Shown here one piece after another: positions 1 through 5,283 of a DNA stretch of 9,424 bases. This stretch comes from CAYTSW01 sp964440605 (GTDB taxonomy: Bacteria > Planctomycetota > Phycisphaerae > Phycisphaerales > UBA1924). The stretch spans positions 1 to 9,424 of the forward strand of contig CAYTSW010000113.1 of assembly GCA_964440605.1 (NCBI GenBank), written 5' to 3'. Below the pieces are notes generated by a model. The model was not told where the DNA came from. It did not search any database and saw only the letters and a list, made by a program, of their open reading frames with translations. The translations under genes and the position numbers were made by a program. The first letter of the stretch is position 1; each line of letters begins with the position of its first letter.

Positions 1-1
1 C

Positions 2-952
2 TCACGCCAGCTCGGGGAACATCTGCTGTACCGTCCCGACGAGGTCCTTTACGTGGGCGATCGATTCGTCCATGAGCTTCTTCTCGTCGCCCTGGAGGTT
101 GATCTCGATGACCTTTTCGACGCCGTCCTTGCCCAGCAGCGCCGGCACGCCGACGAAGTAGCCGCCGATGCCGTACTCCTTCTCGCAGTAGGCCGCGGAG
201 GGGATGATGCGCTTCTTGTCCTTGATGATGGCCTCGCACATCTGGATGGTGCCCGACGCGGGGGCGTAGTAGGCGCTGGTGCCCATGAGCTTGACGACCT
301 CGCCGCCGCCCATCTTGGCTCGTTCGACGCACTTCGTGATGACTTCCTCGGGCAGGAGTTCGGTAACGGGGATGCCGTGGACCGAGGTGAGGCGGGGCAG
401 GGGGACCATGTCGTCGCCGTGCCCGCCCAGGAGGAGGGCCGCGACGTCTTCGACGGAGCAGCCGATCTTCTCGGCGACGAAGGTGCGGAAGCGGGCGACG
501 TCGAGCGCGCCGGCCTGGCCCATGATGCGGTTGGTCGGGAAGCCGGTGGTCTTCCAAGCGGTGTAGACCATCGCGTCGAGCGGGTTGGCGACCACGACGA
601 CGATCGAGTTCGGCGCGTGCTGCTTCACCTGCTCCGACACGCTCTTGACGATCTTCACGTTCGTCTGGATCAGGTCATCACGGCTCATGCCCGGCTTGCG
701 GGGCAGACCGGCGGTGATCACCACGATGTCCGAGTCGGCGATGTCGGCGTAGTCGGCGGTGCCGGTGATCGCCGAGTCGAAGCGCTCGATGGGCCCGCAG
801 CAGAAGAGGTCGAGCGCCTTGCCCTTGGCGACGCCTTCCTTGTCGGGGATGTCCACGAGGACGATGTCGCCCAGCTCCTTGGCCGCCGCCCAGTGGGCGC
901 ACGTCGCTCCGACGTTTCCGGCTCCGATGATCGAGATCTTGGCACGACGCAT
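2..952 (-). CDS. mdh: Malate dehydrogenase (LDH-like type), NAD-dependent
   Basis: Cytoplasmic TCA-cycle enzyme interconverting malate and oxaloacetate with NAD. The 316-aa product is full length for the family (about 310 aa). Visible motifs: the Rossmann GAGNVG loop (residues 10-15); Asp34 after the second strand, which selects NAD over NADP; the mobile loop GLPRKPGMSR (82-91), in which Arg85 takes the place of the lactate dehydrogenase Gln and marks malate rather than lactate specificity; Asn123 in ANPLD; Asp151 and Arg154 in the DVARFR segment; and catalytic His178 in GGHGDD. The reading frame stays open upstream to 1072, but the ATG at 952 is preceded by GAGGAG 8 nt away and starts exactly at the family N-terminus, so it is preferred. 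The stop codon is at bases 2-4, so the gene is complete but its 3' flank is outside the window. Family and substrate type are confident; kinetics are inferred. Confidence 0.96.
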   Translation of the reverse strand: MRRAKISIIGAGNVGATCAHWAAAKELGDIVLVDIPDKEGVAKGKALDLFCCGPIERFDSAITGTADYADIADSDIVVITAGLPRKPGMSRDDLIQTNVKIVKSVSEQVKQHAPNSIVVVVANPLDAMVYTAWKTTGFPTNRIMGQAGALDVARFRTFVAEKIGCSVEDVAALLLGGHGDDMVPLPRLTSVHGIPVTELLPEEVITKCVERAKMGGGEVVKLMGTSAYYAPASGTIQMCEAIIKDKKRIIPSAAYCEKEYGIGGYFVGVPALLGKDGVEKVIEINLQGDEKKLMDESIAHVKDLVGTVQQMFPELA

Positions 953-960
953 GACGGCGA

Positions 961-966
961 CTCCTC
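961..966 (-). promoter_or_regulatory. Shine-Dalgarno site of mdh
   Basis: GAGGAG on the minus strand, 8 nt before the ATG at 952. It decides the mdh start against the upstream in-frame extension to 1072, whose extra 40 residues are Arg/Pro-rich and unlike any dehydrogenase N-terminus. Confidence 0.8.
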
Positions 967-1031
967 TTCGTAGACCGGGGCGATGGGCGTTTCGCACCGC
1001 CGGGCCCACCCCGAGCGGCCCGCGGGGAATC

Positions 1032-1064
1032 ACTGTACAGCCTCGCGCACGCGGCGCGCGAGGC
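1032..1064 (-). promoter_or_regulatory. Possible mdh -10 box and adjoining 9-bp inverted repeat
   Basis: A perfect inverted repeat, GCCTCGCGC (1040-1048) and GCGCGAGGC (1056-1064), with a 7-nt spacer lies 88-112 bp upstream of the mdh start. Next to it on the minus strand is TACAGT (1032-1037), which matches the -10 consensus at 4 of 6 positions. The usual -35 position (1055-1060) falls inside the repeat and has no TTGACA-like sequence. The repeat could be an operator over the mdh promoter or a second hairpin ending the upstream transcript. No T-run follows it, so a terminator is less likely. The -10 call is weak. Confidence 0.35.
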
Positions 1065-1073
1065 GTGCGCACG

Positions 1074-1099
1074 AAAACGCCCCGCTCCTCCGCGGGGCG
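1074..1099 (-). terminator. Intrinsic terminator of the first PEP-CTERM-like gene
   Basis: Perfect 8-bp stem CGCCCCGC / GCGGGGCG (arms 1078-1085 and 1092-1099) with a 6-nt loop, followed on the minus strand by TTTT (1077-1074). It lies about 75 bp after the stop codon at 1174 and before the mdh promoter region, so it separates the two same-strand genes into different transcripts. Confidence 0.75.
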
Positions 1100-1173
1100 C
1101 TCTCGCCGACCGTCCGGCGGTCATGTCTCTCTCGTCGCTCAATCCTCCCCGGCTTGGACGTCCGACCTGCGCG

Positions 1174-1932
1174 TCAGTCTCGGCGTCGGCGCAGCAGCGC
1201 GGCACCGGCGATCGCGAGCACGCCCGCGGCTCCGGGCCCCGGGACGAGCCCCGTTGCGACAAACGTGCCGCTGATCTGCGCCCGCGCATCGGCGCTGAGG
1301 TCGAACCGCCAGCGGATGCCGACATCGCTCGCCACGCCCACGGGCGCAACCGAGCCGAAGTCCTCCGAGGGCAGGTCCGACACGAGCGGGAACGGCGCAA
1401 CCACCTGACGCTCGCCGAGCACCATCTGCGCGACTGTCGCGCCATCGATGAGACTCGAGTACAGGGCTTCGCCGGCGGGCACCGACAGGCTCGCGGTACC
1501 GGGCTGGGTGGCGACGACGTTTGCGCTGACCGAGCCGGCGATAACGGTGGGCGCGAGCACCGCGGTCGCGGGCTGCGTCACCGTGATGTCGTAGCTCTCG
1601 GCGGCCCCGGTGGTGTTCGTGATTGTGAAGCTGTCCACGATGAACGAGGTCTCGGCCATCATCGCGGTGCCGCGGCCCGGCGCGTCGGTCTCGCCGTTGA
1701 ACGCCACGACGCTCCAGTCAGCGGTCCAACTGCCGAGGTCGTCCGAGATGGACCCGGAGAACCGCACCGAGCCATCGGGCAGGGTTTCGATGGCGTCGGA
1801 GAGTTCCGTGGCGTCGCCCACGAACTGCCCGCCGGCCCAGGAGACGCCGAGCTGGAACGATGCCGTCTGGACGCCGCCGAAAGCGGTCCCACAGAGGGCG
1901 GCGGTGGCCGCCGCGCACGCGATGTGACGCAT
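1174..1932 (-). CDS. Secreted protein with PEP-CTERM-like C-terminal sorting tail
   Basis: 252-aa exported protein of unknown function. The N-terminus (MRHIACAAATAALCGTAFGG) reads as a Sec signal peptide ending near residue 19-20. The body (about 21-225) is rich in Thr, Ser, Val, Ala and Gly with alternating hydrophobic residues, suggesting a beta-sandwich ectodomain. The tail has VPGPGA (230-235), a hydrophobic helix and RRRRD at the very end, the layout of PEP-CTERM-type sorting signals in Phycisphaerae, although the motif reads P-G-P rather than P-E-P. In the known system an exosortase recognises such a tail; none is encoded in this window. The start at 1932 is chosen because the signal peptide begins there; a GAGAG-type ribosome site lies 5 nt upstream, while the frame extends open to 2100. 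The gene has its own terminator and two leader hairpins. The role is not recognisable; a surface or matrix protein is inferred. Confidence 0.85.
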   Translation of the reverse strand: MRHIACAAATAALCGTAFGGVQTASFQLGVSWAGGQFVGDATELSDAIETLPDGSVRFSGSISDDLGSWTADWSVVAFNGETDAPGRGTAMMAETSFIVDSFTITNTTGAAESYDITVTQPATAVLAPTVIAGSVSANVVATQPGTASLSVPAGEALYSSLIDGATVAQMVLGERQVVAPFPLVSDLPSEDFGSVAPVGVASDVGIRWRFDLSADARAQISGTFVATGLVPGPGAAGVLAIAGAALLRRRRD

Positions 1933-1956
1933 GATGTCTCTCTTCCCGAAATGTGA

Positions 1957-1970
1957 CCCGGCGAACCGGG
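1957..1970 (-). repeat. Leader hairpin with UUCG loop before the first PEP-CTERM-like gene
   Basis: On the minus strand CCCGG-TTCG-CCGGG forms a 5-bp stem with a UUCG tetraloop, 25-38 nt upstream of the start at 1932. It probably lies in the 5' UTR, just before the ribosome-binding region, and could protect the mRNA or tune initiation. The closing pair is G-C rather than the ideal C-G. Confidence 0.45.
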
Positions 1971-1993
1971 CGGTGACGTGTTCTCTGCAATCC

Positions 1994-2015
1994 TCTGGAG
2001 CGATGACGCTCCAGA
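1994..2015 (-). repeat. Perfect 9-bp inverted repeat in the divergent intergenic region
   Basis: TCTGGAGCG (1994-2002) and CGCTCCAGA (2007-2015) are perfect complements around a 4-nt loop (ATGA on the plus strand, TCAT on the minus). It lies about 62-83 bp upstream of the minus-strand secreted-protein gene. It could be a 5'-terminal mRNA hairpin for that gene or a dyad operator between the divergent genes. A weak minus-strand -10 candidate (TAGGGT) lies just beyond it. No T-run follows on either strand, so it is not a terminator. Confidence 0.45.
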
Positions 2016-2161
2016 CACACCCTATCGCACGCCGACGGGTGCACAAGCGGTTCTCCTCAAACTCGCGAGACACGTCAGCTTTACCGATGAAATCGCACAA
2101 GCGTTGCGCTGAGCGTGTTGCAGGCGTCGGAGGAACGTCTCTCTGCGCCGCCGCTCCCCGC

Positions 2162-2167
2162 TATCGT
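2162..2167 (+). promoter_or_regulatory. Possible -10 box for a leaderless aminotransferase mRNA
   Basis: TATCGT lies 6 nt upstream of the ATG at 2174 and matches the -10 consensus TATAAT at 4 of 6 positions. Transcription would begin at or within a base or two of the ATG, giving a leaderless mRNA. This fits the lack of any Shine-Dalgarno sequence close to the start: the nearest purine run, GGAGGAA, is nearly 40 nt away. No convincing -35 is visible. The position is suggestive rather than proven. Confidence 0.35.
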
Positions 2168-2173
2168 CGACCC

Positions 2174-3361
2174 ATGCCCGACACCACCCGGCACCCCGTC
2201 GCTCGTCGCCTCCAGCCCTTCGGCACCACGATCTTCGCCGAGATGACTCGGCTGGCGCAGGAGCACCAAGCCGTCAATCTGGGCCAAGGATTCCCCGATT
2301 TTGAGGGGCCTGATTGGGTGAAAGAGGCCGCGGCTCGGGCGCTGCGAGACGAGCACAATCAGTACGCCCCACCCGGCGGCGTCCCCGCCCTCACCCAAGC
2401 CCTGGCCCGGCGTTGGCGATCCATCACCGGTCAGGAACGCGATGCGGCGAGCGAGATCACCATCACCGCGGGGTGCACGGAGGCCCTCGCCGCGGCCATC
2501 CTGGGCCTGGTTAACCACGACGAGGAAGTCGTCCTCCTCGAGCCCTTCTACGACTCGTACCGCGCCGCGGTCGCGATGGCCGGCGCCACGCCGCGCTTCG
2601 TCACCCTCCGCTGGCCCGACTTCCGCCTCGACGAAGAGGCCCTGCGTCGAGCCTTCACGCCGCGCACGCGGGCGATCCTGCTCAACACGCCGCACAACCC
2701 GACGGGCCGCGTCTTCACCTGCGAGGAACTCCATCTCGTCGCCGACCTGTGCATCGAGCACGACGTGATCGCGATCGTCGACGAGGTGTACGAAGAGCTC
2801 ATCTACGACGACACACCGTTCACCCGCCTGGCGACCCTCCCCGGCATGGCCGAGCGAACGCTCTCGCTCTCGTCGCTGGGCAAGATCTTCAACCTCACGG
2901 GCTGGAAGATCGGCTGGGCGATCGGCCCCGCGCCGCTCATGGCGGGGCTGCGCTCGGCGCACCAGTACCTGACGTTTTCCGTCGCAACGCCCCTTCAGCA
3001 TGCCGCGGCCGCCGCGCTCGACGCACCCGGCAACTACTTCACGGACCTGCGCCGGACGCTGGCTTCTCGCCGGGACCGCCTCGCGCGCACGCTGCGCGAG
3101 GTCGGCTTCGAGACGAACATTCCCGAGGGCGGCTACTTCGTCCTCGCGCATCACGCGAGTTGGCCTCATGCTGACGAGCCCGACGACGTGGCCTTCTGCA
3201 AGCGCCTCATCGAGCGTGCGGGCGTCGTCGCCATCCCGCCCAGTTTCTTTTACGCCGAATCCGATGAAGGCCATGCGCTGGTACGCCTGGCCTTCTGCAA
3301 GAGCGACGCCGTTATGGAGCAAGCGTTGAGCCGGCTCTCGGGCCTCACGAACGGCGGGTGA
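2174..3361 (+). CDS. PLP-dependent aminotransferase, class I/II (kynurenine/methionine transaminase type)
   Basis: Cytoplasmic PLP enzyme moving an amino group between an amino acid and a 2-oxoacid. 395 aa, typical of fold-type I transaminases. Landmarks: the opening VNLGQGFPDFEGP (34-46) and QYAPPGG (63-69), characteristic of the kynurenine-oxoglutarate / glutamine transaminase K / YbdL-like methionine group; NPTG (175-178) with the PLP-contacting Asn175; Asp203 and Tyr206 in VDEVY; the Schiff-base lysine Lys237 in SSLGKIF; and Arg371 in RLAFCK for the substrate carboxylate. AIPPSFFY (353-360) also fits this group. The exact substrate (aromatic, Met, Gln or kynurenine) cannot be read from sequence. 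The frame is open upstream to 1931, but homology begins just after the ATG at 2174. No ribosome site precedes it (see the -10 box). The 3' end overlaps the convergent gene by 17 bp. Confidence 0.93.
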   Translation: MPDTTRHPVARRLQPFGTTIFAEMTRLAQEHQAVNLGQGFPDFEGPDWVKEAAARALRDEHNQYAPPGGVPALTQALARRWRSITGQERDAASEITITAGCTEALAAAILGLVNHDEEVVLLEPFYDSYRAAVAMAGATPRFVTLRWPDFRLDEEALRRAFTPRTRAILLNTPHNPTGRVFTCEELHLVADLCIEHDVIAIVDEVYEELIYDDTPFTRLATLPGMAERTLSLSSLGKIFNLTGWKIGWAIGPAPLMAGLRSAHQYLTFSVATPLQHAAAAALDAPGNYFTDLRRTLASRRDRLARTLREVGFETNIPEGGYFVLAHHASWPHADEPDDVAFCKRLIERAGVVAIPPSFFYAESDEGHALVRLAFCKSDAVMEQALSRLSGLTNGG

Positions 3362-4073
3362 GCCGGCGCACCATGACCACGAACGCGCCCACGCCGCAGA
3401 GCACGGCGGCGCCGGGCGAGGGGACGAAGAGGTAGGTCAGCGTCACTTCGCCCGAGGTTGAGAAGTCGGTCACGCGTCGGGCCAGCGCCGTGCCGGGAGC
3501 GAAGCCTTCGGGGTACGTCAACCGGTTGGCGCTGGAGAGTTCGACGACGACCTCGTCGGACTCTGTGACGCGTTCGTAGAGGTCGGGAAGGCCGCCGCCG
3601 GGCATGATCGGATGACTCGCGTCGATCGCGAGCGCGAGTGCCTCGAAGAAGAGCGCATCGGGCCCCGAGAACGCCACGCCGTCCGTTGCAGGGAGATCGA
3701 GCGGACCGGCGAAGATCGGCTCCCCCACGATGAAGAGCGAGCCGAAGGCCGTCGCGTGCCCGACGTCGATGACCACGTTGAGCACGGGCCCGAAGTCGAT
3801 GACGACGTTGCCGGTTGGGGACGCGCTGCGGTTCTCGAGAGCCGCGTCGAGTCGGGCGGTGGCGTTGATGGCGAGCTCGACGCCGACGAGCTCGCGGCGG
3901 CCGTCATTGTTGTCGAAGGGCTCGAACGTCACGCGGTCGAGCCCGCCGCTGTCTCCCTGGAAAACTTCGCTGAAGGATCGGGTCTGCTCGATCGTCTCGG
4001 GCAGGATCATGCCGGCCAGAGCGGAGCACGCGCACGCGAGCACACCGGCGGCGACACCAAGGGCACGGATCAT
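3345..4073 (-). CDS. Secreted choice-of-anchor E-like protein with PEP-CTERM-like tail
   Basis: 242-aa exported protein. Signal peptide about 1-20 (MIRALGVAAGVLACACSALA). The body (FSEVFQGDSGGLDRVTFEPFD near 34-54, an ELAINATARLDA strand near 66-77, and GEVTLTYLF at 208-216) resembles the choice-of-anchor E domain found before several C-terminal surface anchors; that assignment rests on pattern memory and is moderate. The tail is VPSPGA (217-222), a hydrophobic helix, then RRLTRRS. It shares the P-x-P-G-A motif of the other secreted protein in the window, so both probably use the same sorting route. The start at 4073 is chosen for the signal peptide and a GGAG site 7 nt upstream; the frame is open to 4334, but that stretch contains a terminator. 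The stop lies inside the 3' end of the convergent aminotransferase gene. No clear promoter lies in 4074-4200, so expression may depend on readthrough from the upstream leader. Confidence 0.85.
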   Translation of the reverse strand: MIRALGVAAGVLACACSALAGMILPETIEQTRSFSEVFQGDSGGLDRVTFEPFDNNDGRRELVGVELAINATARLDAALENRSASPTGNVVIDFGPVLNVVIDVGHATAFGSLFIVGEPIFAGPLDLPATDGVAFSGPDALFFEALALAIDASHPIMPGGGLPDLYERVTESDEVVVELSSANRLTYPEGFAPGTALARRVTDFSTSGEVTLTYLFVPSPGAAVLCGVGAFVVMVRRLTRRS

Positions 4074-4202
4074 CTCAAGGCTCCAAGGGGAGTGGTGGGG
4101 GAGGGGCGGTGGACGCGCGACGGGCATCCGCCGAGCGATCGCAACCCCGGTGCCACTCGTCGCGCGGCGGCGTTGATGCCGGACCCTGGCGCCGAGCGCA
4201 AG

Positions 4203-4233
4203 AAAAACCCCGCGGCGAGGCTCGCCGCGGGGT
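4203..4233 (-). terminator. Strong intrinsic terminator with 12-bp GC stem and T5 tail
   Basis: Near-perfect stem (arms 4207-4218 and 4222-4233, core CCCCGCGGCGA) with a 3-nt loop. On the minus strand it is followed by TTTTT (4207-4203, overlapping the final A-T pair). On the plus strand only CGTCTTT follows, so the minus direction is favoured. It lies about 70 nt after the small ORF and 130 nt before the ATG at 4073, so it either ends a small independent transcript or attenuates the secreted-protein gene. Confidence 0.75.
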
Positions 4234-4256
4234 CGTCTTTGCCAATCCGCAGGAAT

Positions 4257-4319
4257 GGCTGCGCGTGGGGTGCGCGTGTGCATACGCAACCCCGTCGAGC
4301 TGCGATTACACGCGCAGCC
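4257..4319 (-). repeat. 11-bp stem competing with a 6-bp local hairpin at the small ORF stop
   Basis: GGCTGCGCGTG (4257-4267) and CACGCGCAGCC (4309-4319) are perfect complements enclosing 41 nt. On the minus strand the 5' arm is formed by the last sense codons of the small ORF (within CTG CGC GTG). The same arm can instead pair locally: GCTGCG (4318-4313) with CGCAGC (4304-4299), a 6-bp hairpin with the stop codon in its loop. The two folds exclude each other. Inside the long stem is a bulged hairpin at 4267-4293. Such alternative pairing tied to ribosome position is typical of attenuators, but a role here is inferred. Confidence 0.5.
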
Positions 4320-4344
4320 CCCTGATACAGTCACTGAACATCAC
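4306..4344 (-). CDS. Possible 11-12 residue leader peptide
   Basis: A tiny ORF that starts at GTG (4344) or the next codon ATG (4341) and ends with TAA at 4306. The product from the ATG is MFSDCIRGLRV. What supports translation is the extended Shine-Dalgarno sequence in front: AAGGAGG ends 7 nt before the GTG and 10 nt before the ATG. The peptide has no run of one amino acid that would point to a classic amino-acid attenuator; it does hold one Cys and two Arg. Its last codons form one arm of the competing RNA stems, so a ribosome ending here would change the fold. It could be a leader peptide, a ribosome-loading trap, or not translated at all. Confidence 0.4.
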   Translation of the reverse strand: MMFSDCIRGLRV

Positions 4345-4358
4345 TGGATCACCTCCTT
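4344..4358 (-). promoter_or_regulatory. Extended 15-nt Shine-Dalgarno sequence
   Basis: AAGGAGGTGATCCAG on the minus strand is fully complementary to the conserved 3' tail of bacterial 16S rRNA (CTGGATCACCTCCTT). Ordinary sites pair over 4-7 nt, and other genes in this window have short sites or none. The strength is striking for an ORF of only 11-12 codons. Confidence 0.7.
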
Positions 4359-4538
4359 CGTTACGAGCCACACTCGCCAGACCCGGTGACGCGGCATCGG
4401 ACGAGCAGGATCCCCCGCGGGCCGTCGCCCACGGCTCAACGCCCGGTCGCGGGTGAAACGACCGGTCGACGCGAGGCCCTCGCACCGCACACGCCGGGTT
4501 CGCCGACGCTGGGATACGAGGCACGCTCCCGCACCCCA

Positions 4539-4566
4539 AGTATCGACCCGGCTCGGGCCGAGTCAA
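4539..4566 (-). promoter_or_regulatory. Sigma-70-like promoter for the leader RNA
   Basis: On the minus strand TTGACT (4566-4561, 5 of 6 to the -35 consensus), a 16-nt spacer and GATACT (4544-4539, 4 of 6 to the -10). Transcription would start near 4532. It is the best promoter match in the window. The spacer holds a short CCCG/CGGG dyad that could bind a regulator. Confidence 0.6.
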
Positions 4567-4577
4567 TAGTTTCGTGC

Positions 4578-4599
4578 GCGCGACCTGAACAAATCGCGC
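4578..4599. repeat. Inverted repeat just upstream of the leader promoter
   Basis: GCGCGA (4578-4583) and TCGCGC (4594-4599) with a 10-nt AT-richer spacer, centred about 23 bp upstream of the -35 box. The position suits an activator or repressor site, but 6-bp CG-only arms arise easily in GC-rich DNA. The rest of 4600-4677 shows nothing recognisable except a CG-rich palindrome at 4658-4669. Confidence 0.25.
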
Positions 4600-4677
4600 C
4601 CCCCGAACCGTGCCCAGCCGCGCCGCCTTGCCCGGCTTCGCGCCACCGCATCTCTCACCGCCGCGGCGGCTCTCGCC

Positions 4678-4863
4678 TCACTCCTCGAAGCCGTCGAACG
4701 CCCCCTTCTGGGCGGCGTCGTCGAGGTAGGTCTGGAACTCGGCGTGCTGGTACGAGATGAAGATGAACGCGTGCTCGAGCGTCAGCCACTCGATGTCCGA
4801 GGGGTCGGCTTCCAGGTCTTTGCGCAGCCGGTTCAGTTCCGCCAGCATCGTCTCGGCTTTCAT
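4678..4863 (-). CDS. Small protein of unknown function, 61 aa
   Basis: Not a family I recognise. The 61-aa product is acidic, soluble (no signal peptide or membrane segment) and probably helical: MKAETMLAELNRLRKDLEAD reads as an amphipathic helix, followed by EWLTLEHAFIFISYQHAEFQ, rich in aromatics, and a second short helix ending FDGFEE. It is likely real: the ATG is preceded by GGAG at 6 nt spacing, the composition is balanced rather than Arg/Pro-rich like antisense frames, and the gene fills a gap between a promoter-headed leader RNA and a tRNA. It points the same way as the leader RNA, 110 bp upstream of that promoter, so it is probably a separate unit. It might be a small adaptor or regulator, but nothing in the sequence says so directly. 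Confidence 0.7.
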   Translation of the reverse strand: MKAETMLAELNRLRKDLEADPSDIEWLTLEHAFIFISYQHAEFQTYLDDAAQKGAFDGFEE

Positions 4864-4953
4864 GGATCGCTCCGGGGTCGCAGTGGGGGTTATGGGGGTA
4901 TGGGATGCGGGGTGTGCGTGAAAGGCCCGATGCTACGCCCACGCACACGCCAA

Positions 4954-4973
4954 CACCGGGCGCAAGCCCGGTG
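4954..4973. repeat. 8-bp hairpin with GNRA loop
   Basis: CACCGGGC and GCCCGGTG are perfect complements around GCAA on the plus strand, a GNRA tetraloop. It lies in the divergent region between the 61-aa gene and the tRNA promoter. There is no T-run, so it is not an ordinary terminator. It might lie in the 5' leader of the 61-aa gene or be an operator. Confidence 0.4.
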
Positions 4974-5011
4974 GAGCTCCGCCCGACCCACTCTGCCCCC
5001 TCTCGCCAACG

Positions 5012-5040
5012 TTGAACCCACCGGCGTGCAGGCATACACT
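5012..5040 (+). promoter_or_regulatory. Promoter of tRNA-Ala
   Basis: TTGAAC (5012-5017), a 17-nt spacer and TACACT (5035-5040), each 4 of 6 to consensus with ideal spacing. Transcription would start near 5047, about 35 nt before the mature tRNA. The GC-rich stretch after the -10 could act as a discriminator for stringent control. Confidence 0.6.
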
Positions 5041-5080
5041 CCGCCCCGCTCGGAAGGGGCCCCGCCCATTCCGATCAAGT

Positions 5081-5153
5081 GGGGCAGTAGCTCAACTGGG
5101 AGAGCGCCTCGGTCGCATCGAGGAGGTTGTGAGTTCGAGTCTCATCTGCTCCA
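5081..5153 (+). tRNA. tRNA-Ala, anticodon CGC (reads GCG)
   Basis: Complete cloverleaf: acceptor GGGGCAG with CTGCTCC; D-stem GCTC/GAGC with the AACTGGGA loop; anticodon stem CCTCG/CGAGG with loop GTCGCAT and anticodon CGC at 5114-5116; five-base variable loop AGGTT; T-stem GTGAG/CTCAT with loop TTCGAGT. G3 (5083) faces U70 (5150), the G-U pair that is the main alanine identity element, which confirms the assignment. The discriminator is A (5153). The 3' CCA is not encoded, so a nucleotidyltransferase must add it. Its own promoter precedes it; no terminator is evident in the 130 bp before the next gene. Confidence 0.95.
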
Positions 5154-5271
5154 TTTGCCCCGCCGTCCCCGCATGGAAGCACCGCGACTCAGCCGGGCAA
5201 GGCTCGCGCGAATGGTCGCGTTGCCGAGCCGGCCGGGACTATCACGCGACGCTCGCGGGCCTGACACGCGT

Positions 5272-5277
5272 TAGGCT
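5272..5277 (+). promoter_or_regulatory. Possible -10 box for a leaderless ABC ATPase mRNA
   Basis: TAGGCT lies 6 nt upstream of the GTG at 5284 and fits the TANNNT core. As with the aminotransferase, the spacing would place the transcript start at the start codon. No GGAG-like site is present (only AGG), and an in-frame TAG at 5272-5274 limits the start to this GTG. No clear -35 is seen. Confidence 0.3.
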
Positions 5278-5283
5278 GCTTGC

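Larger units (their letters stand above)
4203..4532 (-). ncRNA. Candidate structured leader RNA or small RNA with its own promoter and terminator
   Basis: Between the second secreted-protein gene and the 61-aa gene lies a stretch without a conventional gene. On the minus strand it is bounded by a sigma-70-like promoter (start point predicted near 4532) and a strong terminator (4233-4203), giving a transcript of about 330 nt. Inside are a long GC-rich leader, a 15-nt Shine-Dalgarno sequence, an 11-12 codon ORF, and competing stems around its stop codon. It does not read as tmRNA, RNase P RNA, SRP RNA or a riboswitch I recognise. It may be an attenuator leader for the gene starting at 4073, or a free small RNA/mRNA. 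The boundaries are inferred. Confidence 0.45.

Noticed and set aside
2..952. Lactate dehydrogenase as the identity of the first gene.
   Set aside because: The substrate loop carries Arg85 where lactate dehydrogenase has Gln, which points to malate dehydrogenase.
53..973. Long plus-strand open frame opposite mdh.
   Set aside because: Rich in Arg, Asp and Val with no recognisable domain; it is the mirror of a well-identified gene in GC-rich DNA.
2081..3322. Long minus-strand open frame opposite the aminotransferase.
   Set aside because: Antisense shadow of high-GC codon usage; composition is Arg/Gly/Glu-rich without motifs.
4074..4334. N-terminal extension of the second secreted protein up to 4334.
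   Set aside because: It would place a terminator inside the coding region and put an Arg/Pro-rich stretch before a normal signal peptide.
4344..4358. The plus strand reads CTGGATCACCTCCTT, like the 3' end of a 16S rRNA gene.
   Set aside because: The bases before it do not resemble the rest of the 16S 3' domain, and no rRNA sequence lies nearby. It is better read on the minus strand as a Shine-Dalgarno sequence.
4306..4566. 86-codon minus-strand frame ending with the small peptide.
   Set aside because: Its first codon lies inside the -35 box and its upstream part is Pro/Arg-rich; only the last 11-12 codons have a ribosome site.
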